Shown here: positions 59,540 to 64,000 of the stretch, in pieces
How positions within the stretch are numbered: the first letter of the stretch is position 1
How the letters are laid out: each line of letters starts with the position of its first letter
Origin: DASSQJ01 sp963730165
Lineage (GTDB): Bacteria > Actinomycetota > Actinomycetes > Actinomycetales > Dermatophilaceae
Direction of reading: 5' to 3'
NCBI GenBank assembly: GCA_963730165.1
Contig: CAVSQS010000003.1
Coordinates: 310,001-374,000, forward strand
Length of the DNA: 64,000 nucleotides
The notes under the pieces: model-generated
Seen by the model: the letters and a program-made list of their open reading frames with translations, nothing else
The model's database searches: none
Told to the model about the DNA's origin: nothing
Program-made: the position numbers and the translations under genes

Positions 59540-60244
59540 TCAGTGGCCGGGGGAGGCCAGGACCGGCTCGGCATGATCGGGCCCCCGGAACCACGTGGAC
59601 AGCTTGCTCACGAGGTCAGGATCACCGGCGACGGTGACGGAGCCGTCCCGCAACGCCTCGGACCAGTCGCACCGGCCTCGGGCCAGTGCCAGCAGCGCCG
59701 GCGTGGAGGCCTCTACGTACACGTAGCGGCCCTGGTCGAGCAGCGGGTCCTTGAGGCAGCCGTAGGCGTTGATGCCGCGCTCGAGCACCAGCCAGTACCT
59801 CCGGTCGTGCCGGTGATGCAGGCGGAGCTCCAGAACCACCGGCCGCGAGGGCACGCGGTCGGGGTCCACCCGCTGGGCCAGCCAGCCGAGCACCACGGCG
59901 GGGTCCCGCTCCCACATGTCGGGGTCCTCGGGCAGCCACCCCTCCGCCCAGGTGCGCAGCGCGCCGAGGGGTCCCATCAAGCCGTGACCGAGCGCGGTGA
60001 GGCGGTAGGCGGGGTGTGGGTCGCCGTGGACGGCGCGCGACACCACTCCAAGTGTCTCCAGACGGCGAAGTCGATCCGCGAGCACCGATCGCGAGATCCG
60101 CCCGGGCAGCCCGGCGACCAGGTCGTTGAACCCCTGGGGCCCGAATGTCCCGAGCTCTCGCACGATGAGCAGGCTCCATCGGTCACCCAGGTGCTCGATC
60201 GCCTTGGTGTACGAGCAGTAGCCGTTGAACTCGCTCGAGCTCAC
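59540..60244 (-). CDS. HxlR-family regulator with SCP2-like C-terminal domain
   Basis: 234 aa from GTG 60244 (GACACT six nt upstream). The winged-helix HxlR domain CSYTKAIEHLGDRWSLLIVRE...RISRSVLADRLRRLETLG occupies residues 8-95. The C-terminal half, with a VYVEASTPALLALARGRCDW-like stretch and SVTVAGDPDLVSKLSTWF, resembles an SCP2 sterol-carrier-like sensor. Likely a ligand-responsive repressor. It is upstream of and probably co-transcribed with the methyltransferase, and divergent from an alpha/beta hydrolase. Confidence 0.82.
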   Translation of the reverse strand: MSSSEFNGYCSYTKAIEHLGDRWSLLIVRELGTFGPQGFNDLVAGLPGRISRSVLADRLRRLETLGVVSRAVHGDPHPAYRLTALGHGLMGPLGALRTWAEGWLPEDPDMWERDPAVVLGWLAQRVDPDRVPSRPVVLELRLHHRHDRRYWLVLERGINAYGCLKDPLLDQGRYVYVEASTPALLALARGRCDWSEALRDGSVTVAGDPDLVSKLSTWFRGPDHAEPVLASPGH

Positions 60245-60355
60245 ACGGTCAGTGTCCCACCAGGACGTCACGCCCTCCGGTTCGACCTTCGAACTGGCCG
60301 GCTTCGCTCGGGCTGAAGGACCGTGGAGCTGGGCGAATCCAGGTCAGGAGTCACG

Positions 60356-61297
60356 ATGGGAACAGCAGAGAGCTCGAACCGAACGCTCGTTGGGGGGCAC
60401 CCACCTGGGCTGCGCGAGCGGTACGAAGCGATGGTCCGGTCAGCCGGTGCAACTGGCCGCCTTGTCCGGATGCCGCGCGGCGGAGCCGTGCACGTGATCG
60501 AGGCCGGTGACGGCCCTGACGTCGTGCACCTGCACGGTAACAACACGTCGTCCCTGTCGCACTTGATGCTGCTCCAGCACTCCACCAGAGCGCGGTCCTT
60601 CCTCGTCGACCGGCCGGGATTCGGTCTCAGCGATCGCGAGACGTTCCCACGCAGGGAGTTTCGGCACCATGCGGTCCGCTTCGTTACTGAGGTTCTCGAC
60701 GAGCTCGGGCTGGACGCCGCGGTGCTCGTGGGCGCGTCAGGCGGCGGGACCTGGGCGCTGTGGTGCGCCCTTGATCGTCCCGACCGGGTGCGCGGTCTGG
60801 TCATGTTGGGCTCGATCCCACTCCTTCCCGGAGCCCGCATTCCGCTCGGCATCAAGATCGTGGCGACCCCAGGCGTGGGCGGCCTGCTCACCCGCGCGGT
60901 GCGGCCCGGCCGCCGAATGCTGCGGCGACTGATGTCGCAGGTGGGCGAAGGTGACACCATCCTGCGCCACCCCGAGTTGTTCGAGTCACTGCTCGACGCC
61001 GCCCACGACCCGGTGGCGACGGCCACCAACGCGGCCGAGTTCCGGGCACTCCTCACGCCGTTCGGCACGCGGGCCGCGACCCGGATCCGCCCCGCCGACC
61101 TGCGCCGCCTGGCCGCACCGACCCTGATGATCTGGGGAGACCGCGATCCGGTGGTCCACGTCGCCGACGCCCGAGCAGTCGCACGGCTGATCCCGGATGC
61201 GCGCCTCGAGGTGCTCCCGGCAGGCCATGTGCCACAGCTCGGCAATCCGCAGCGTGTGGCGCAGCTCGTGGAACGGTTCGCCGCGTCCTGTGCGTGA
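60356..61297 (+). CDS. Alpha/beta hydrolase
   Basis: 313 aa. ATG 60356 follows AGGAG by about six nt. VVHLHGNNTSSLSHLMLLQ is the oxyanion region, VLVGASGGGTWALWCAL the nucleophile Ser, MIWGDRDPVVHVADARAV the Asp and LEVLPAGHVPQLGNPQRV the His. Substrate unknown. Divergently transcribed from the HxlR-type regulator, which could control it. Confidence 0.88.
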   Translation: MGTAESSNRTLVGGHPPGLRERYEAMVRSAGATGRLVRMPRGGAVHVIEAGDGPDVVHLHGNNTSSLSHLMLLQHSTRARSFLVDRPGFGLSDRETFPRREFRHHAVRFVTEVLDELGLDAAVLVGASGGGTWALWCALDRPDRVRGLVMLGSIPLLPGARIPLGIKIVATPGVGGLLTRAVRPGRRMLRRLMSQVGEGDTILRHPELFESLLDAAHDPVATATNAAEFRALLTPFGTRAATRIRPADLRRLAAPTLMIWGDRDPVVHVADARAVARLIPDARLEVLPAGHVPQLGNPQRVAQLVERFAASCA

Positions 61298-61448
61298 TCA
61301 AGCCGACCGGGTTGTTGCTGGAGGCCGATGTTGCGCAGGCGGTCGCTCGGGCAACACGGGAGAGCAGCCAGGCCGCTCTGACTCTCTGGTGCGGGGTCCT
61401 GGCAGGCCCATTCTCGGCAGTCGGTGCGGGCTGACGTGTGCGTCTCAT

Positions 61449-61463
61449 CGCCGCCTGCCGGGC
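61449..61463 (+). repeat. Island repeat G
   Basis: CGCCGCCTGCCGGGC in the 291-bp gap between the alpha/beta hydrolase and the desaturase genes; closest to copy F. Nothing else is identifiable in that gap. Confidence 0.5.
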
Positions 61464-61588
61464 TACTTGTCACGCGAGTTGGCAACAGTTGCCGGACTGG
61501 GGACGGCAGCCGGCACTGCTGGATCGGTGGCCCGTGAGGGTGTAGGCAGAGGGTGGCGCGACTCCGCGCCCGTCACCGAGGAGAACCC

Positions 61589-62524
61589 ATGGCCGCACTC
61601 GACAGCGCCCAGCTGCTCGCCGCCCTCGAACCGACGGTCGAGGAGAACCTCAACAGGCACCTCGCCGCTGCCCAGGAGTGGATGCCGCACGAGTACGTTC
61701 CGTGGTCTCTTGGACGCGACTTCGCCGACCTCGGCGGCGAGGCGTGGTCCGCGGAGCAGTCTCAGCTGTCTCCGATCGCCCGAACGGCACTGGAGGTCAA
61801 CCTCCTCACCGAGGACAACCTGCCGAGCTACCACCGGGAGATCGAGCGGGCCTTCGGCCGGGACAGCGCCTGGGGGACCTGGGTGAACCGGTGGACCGCC
61901 GAGGAGGGCCGGCACGCGTTCTGCATCCGCGACTACCTCCTCGTCACCCGGGGCGTCGACCCGGACGAGCTCGAGCGGGCCCGCATGGACACGATGGAGA
62001 CCGGCTACGACTCGGGCGACAAGCCGCTGCTCAACGTCTGCGCCTACGTCTCCTTCCAGGAGCTCGCCACCCGGGTATCACACCGGAACACAGGCCGGTA
62101 CACCGAGGAGCCGATCGCGGAGAAGCTGCTGACGCGGGTCGCCAAGGACGAGAACCTCCACATGATCTTCTACCGCAACGTCATCCAGGCGGCGCTGGAG
62201 CTGACGCCGAGCCAGACGATGCGCGCGATCACCGACGAGGTCGTCTCCTTTCAGATGCCCGGTGCGATCATCCCGGGTTTCGGCCGCAAGGCGGTGCAGA
62301 TGGCGATGGCCGGCATCTACGACCTGCGCGTCCACCACGACGACATCGTCACGCCGCTGCTGCGCCAGTGGGGCGTCTGGGAGCTGGAGGGCCTCGACGC
62401 CGAGGGCGAGCAGGCCCGAGACGAGCTCGCGGCCGCAGTCGCCGCGCTCGACACGGAGGCAGCGCGGTTCGTCGCACGCCGTGAGGAGCGGGCAGCGAAG
62501 CTGGCCGCCCGCCAGGACGCCTAG
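61589..62524 (+). CDS. Acyl-ACP desaturase (ferritin-like diiron, FA_desaturase_2)
   Basis: 311 aa. ATG 61589 is preceded by GAGGAGAACCC. The diiron ligands lie in WTAEEGRHAFCIRDYLL and RVAKDENLHMIFYRN, the two ExxH motifs of soluble acyl-ACP desaturases such as mycobacterial DesA1/DesA2. VPWSLGRDFADLGG and DKPLLNVCAYVSFQELATR are also conserved. It introduces a double bond into acyl-ACP using O2 and ferredoxin. Stands alone between repeats G and H; more GC-rich than the 52-56 kb genes. Confidence 0.92.
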   Translation: MAALDSAQLLAALEPTVEENLNRHLAAAQEWMPHEYVPWSLGRDFADLGGEAWSAEQSQLSPIARTALEVNLLTEDNLPSYHREIERAFGRDSAWGTWVNRWTAEEGRHAFCIRDYLLVTRGVDPDELERARMDTMETGYDSGDKPLLNVCAYVSFQELATRVSHRNTGRYTEEPIAEKLLTRVAKDENLHMIFYRNVIQAALELTPSQTMRAITDEVVSFQMPGAIIPGFGRKAVQMAMAGIYDLRVHHDDIVTPLLRQWGVWELEGLDAEGEQARDELAAAVAALDTEAARFVARREERAAKLAARQDA

Positions 62525-62696
62525 AGCACGTCTCCTAAGTGGTTGAGCCTCCGGTGCGATCAGCACGTCCGGCAGGGCTCGGTTAGCCCATGAATCGTTG
62601 CCGCCCGGAGCGGTACAGGCTCCGCCGAACCCCGTCCGCGTGACAGGGGGCCCCAGGTACCCGACCTGCGTCCAACCGCCGCGTAATTGGCACCTT

Positions 62697-62715
62697 TCGC
62701 CGCCTGTTGGGCGGC
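62697..62715 (+). repeat. Island repeat H
   Basis: TCGCCGCCTGTTGGGC (62697-62712). GCCGCC and GGCGGC form a perfect 6-bp hairpin with loop TGTTG. GTTGGGC here, with GTCCAAC at 62670-62676, is the only copy resembling integron core sites. The rest of the 215-bp gap after the desaturase shows no gene. Confidence 0.6.
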
Positions 62716-62739
62716 CGCCCGGAGTCATACGCTGATCCG

Positions 62740-63201
62740 ATGCTCGACCTGCACGCGATCGACGTGGAGGAGATCGCGACCGCCCTCGCGGACCAGACCG
62801 ACTACGAACACCGATGGCTGATCGACCCCAGTACGGGCGAGATCGCGTTCTGGACCAGCGACGCCGGCATCGACGGTGAGAACCCCGTCGAGCTCGACGA
62901 GCTGGACCTCATTCCGATCGACCCCCTTCCTCCGTACGTCTGGTACCAGGACATGGCCGACTTCGCAGACGGCATCAGCGACCGCGCCGCCGGCGATGAC
63001 CTGCACCGCGCCCTGCAGGGCAAGGGCGCGTTCCGGCGTTTCAGGAACGAGCTCTACCAGCGCCATCCCGATCTGATCTCCGTTTGGCACGGTTTCAGGG
63101 ATGCCCGGGCACACGCCCGAGCCGTGCGCTGGCTTGCCGAGGAGGGCGCTGATCGACGAGAGCGCCGTCCAGGAGTTCGAGCGAACGCACCCAGATCCTG
63201 A
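62740..63201 (+). CDS. UPF0158 family protein
   Basis: 153 aa. ATG 62740, with TACGCT (62728-62733) six nt upstream. EIATALADQTDYEHRWLIDP, GEIAFWTSD, LDLIPIDPLPPYVWYQDMADF and ALQGKGAFRRFRNELYQRHP are the UPF0158 blocks. Function unknown; such proteins often occur singly in accessory regions. Lies between repeats H and I. Confidence 0.85.
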   Translation: MLDLHAIDVEEIATALADQTDYEHRWLIDPSTGEIAFWTSDAGIDGENPVELDELDLIPIDPLPPYVWYQDMADFADGISDRAAGDDLHRALQGKGAFRRFRNELYQRHPDLISVWHGFRDARAHARAVRWLAEEGADRRERRPGVRANAPRS

Positions 63202-63261
63202 GCTGCCGTGACGACATCGAAGGCCGCCGGGCCGCGACTTCGGTTGAGCCCTCGCGTCACA

Positions 63262-63277
63262 CCGCCCCCTGTCCACC
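63262..63277 (+). repeat. Island repeat I
   Basis: CCGCCCCCTGTCCACC, two mismatches from copies D/E, preceded by the same GTCACA context as copy E. Lies between the UPF0158 gene and the toxin-antitoxin pair. Confidence 0.5.
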
Positions 63278-63329
63278 TGCGTCATCAAGCCGGCTTGGGA
63301 TGGCATTCGCCGGTTGCTGCGGCCATAGA

Positions 63330-63347
63330 TGTCAACTACAGTTAACA
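63330..63347 (+). promoter_or_regulatory. Palindromic operator/promoter of the toxin-antitoxin pair
   Basis: TGTCAAC-TACA-GTTAACA, a near-perfect palindrome overlapping the -10-like TACAGT (63337-63342), which is six nt before the toxin ATG. Likely bound by the HTH antitoxin. Confidence 0.6.
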
Positions 63348-63348
63348 C

Positions 63349-63654
63349 ATGGTCGAGGTCATCCGATCCGGAACCTTCGACCGATGGCTCAGAAAACTGA
63401 AGGACCCCCGCGCCCGTGCGCGGGTACTGGTCCGGATCAACCGACTGGCGGCCGGCAACCCCGGTGACGTCAAACCCGTCGGCCGCGGCGTCTCCGAACT
63501 GCGGATCAGCTACGGCCCCGGCTACCGCATCTACTACCTCCAGGATGGCGACCGGGTCATCCTGCTGCTCACCGGCGGTGACAAGTCCAGCCAGGACGCT
63601 GACATCCGGGCCGCGCATCAGATCGCTGACGAATGGAGAGGAAGCCGACCATGA
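63349..63654 (+). CDS. higB: HigB-type (RelE/ParE family) toxin
   Basis: 101 aa. TFDRWLRKLKDPRARARVLVRI, GDVKPVGRGVSELRISYGPGYRIYYLQ and VILLLTGGDKSSQDADIRAA are the addiction-module killer protein pattern (RelE/ParE fold; residues in pieces). Probably a ribosome-dependent mRNA interferase or gyrase-type toxin. The ATGA overlap with the antitoxin gene and toxin-first order match HigBA-like modules. Confidence 0.88.
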   Translation: MVEVIRSGTFDRWLRKLKDPRARARVLVRINRLAAGNPGDVKPVGRGVSELRISYGPGYRIYYLQDGDRVILLLTGGDKSSQDADIRAAHQIADEWRGSRP

Positions 63655-63947
63655 GCAACGAGACGTTCGCCCCCTTCGACAGCGCCGACTACCTGAACAG
63701 CTTCGAGGACGTCACCGCCTACCTCGAGGCGGTCCTCGACGACGCCGACGACGACCCCAAGGTCATCGCTGCTGCCCTCGGCGCGATCGCCCGCTCCCGC
63801 AACTTCAGCCAGATCGCTCGCGAGGCGGGGATGAGTCGAGAAGGCCTGTACAAGGCACTCTCCGCGGACGGCAACCCCTCGCTGGCCACGGTCCTGAAAG
63901 TCGCCCACGCGCTCGGGCTACGGCTGCATTTCGAAGCCACCGCCTGA
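63651..63947 (+). CDS. higA: HigA-type HTH antitoxin
   Basis: 98 aa. ATG 63651 overlaps the toxin stop (ATGA) and follows GAGAGGAAG. The N-terminal toxin-binding part is followed by an HTH, FSQIAREAGMSREGLYKALS (about 55-75), and PSLATVLKVAHALGLRLHFE. Neutralises the toxin and probably represses the operon through the palindrome at 63330-63347. Nothing further is identifiable in the last 53 bases. Confidence 0.88.
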   Translation: MSNETFAPFDSADYLNSFEDVTAYLEAVLDDADDDPKVIAAALGAIARSRNFSQIAREAGMSREGLYKALSADGNPSLATVLKVAHALGLRLHFEATA

Positions 63948-64000
63948 CCCCGCCGCTGCCCAGGCGACGTAGCGCCACCCCGGGTCGTTGGCCGCTCGCC

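Noticed and set aside
62670..62712. Integron attC site (GTCCAAC ... GTTGGGC)
   Set aside because: Only this one copy of the repeat family has RYYYAAC/GTTRRRY-like ends, at 43 bp it is shorter than usual attC sites, and the other copies have GTCGACC instead. No IntI-type integrase is present in the window.
1..64000. CRISPR arrays, rRNA genes, intact insertion sequences or prophage structural genes
   Set aside because: No regularly spaced direct repeats with unique spacers, no rRNA sequence, and no transposase, portal, capsid or tail motifs were seen.

Overview
High-GC DNA with dense overlapping genes, GTG starts and the gene order hemW-hrcA-dnaJ-rsmE-HIT-phoH-ybeY-CNNM/CorC-era. Zur/ZnuABC, a bacterial-type glyS and acyl-CoA-binding and acyl-ACP-desaturase genes are also present. 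This points to an actinobacterium, most likely order Micrococcales (Intrasporangiaceae-like). That placement is inferred from gene content and order, not from a database search. A hexamer of form TAnnnT sits 6-8 nt before many start codons on both strands, so leaderless transcripts appear common.

Layout. 1-2.7 kb: an MBL/rhodanese enzyme, then two convergent genes (a DUF4442 thioesterase and a tyrosine phosphatase) riddled with compensating frameshifts. 2.7-13.2 kb: housekeeping block with a CIRCE operator before hrcA. 13.2-25.2 kb: tandem LuxR-type paralogues, asd, an acyl-CoA-binding protein, a secreted subtilase, a DDAH-like hydrolase, leuA behind a leucine-rich leader peptide, a PfkB kinase and a frameshifted methyltransferase. 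25.2-29.8 kb: AlkB-like dioxygenase, an SDR fossil, recO-uppS and a deletion scar joining two truncated sugar-utilisation genes next to a LacI regulator. 29.8-33.3 kb: znuA-znuC-znuB-zur under two Zur-like operators. 33.4-43.2 kb: glyS, a second CNNM/CorC protein, then two paralogous sigma-like/TM/extracytoplasmic fusion proteins, a sigma remnant and a 949-aa repeat protein. 43.2-51.5 kb: rhodanese, hydrolases, dusB, dgt and dnaG.

51.6-64 kb looks like an acquired region beginning at tRNA-Asn(GTT). It opens with a 919-aa protein that joins a restriction-endonuclease-like domain to a STAND-type NTPase (Avs-like defence candidate). Next comes a promoter-to-terminator unit of about 165 nt that could encode a tiny hydrophobic peptide. 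After that follow single small genes in mixed orientation: membrane proteins, a MmcQ/YjbR protein, hypotheticals, a methyltransferase, an HxlR regulator, an alpha/beta hydrolase, an acyl-ACP desaturase and an UPF0158 protein. The region ends with a HigBA toxin-antitoxin pair. Nearly every intergenic gap here carries one copy of a GC-rich repeat (core CGCCGCCTGTCGACC), usually flanked by inverted repeats of different sequence at each site. The arrangement resembles a gene-cassette array, but the sites do not match integron attC and no integrase is visible. With the endonuclease-STAND protein and the putative small RNA, this is the most likely novel content of the window.
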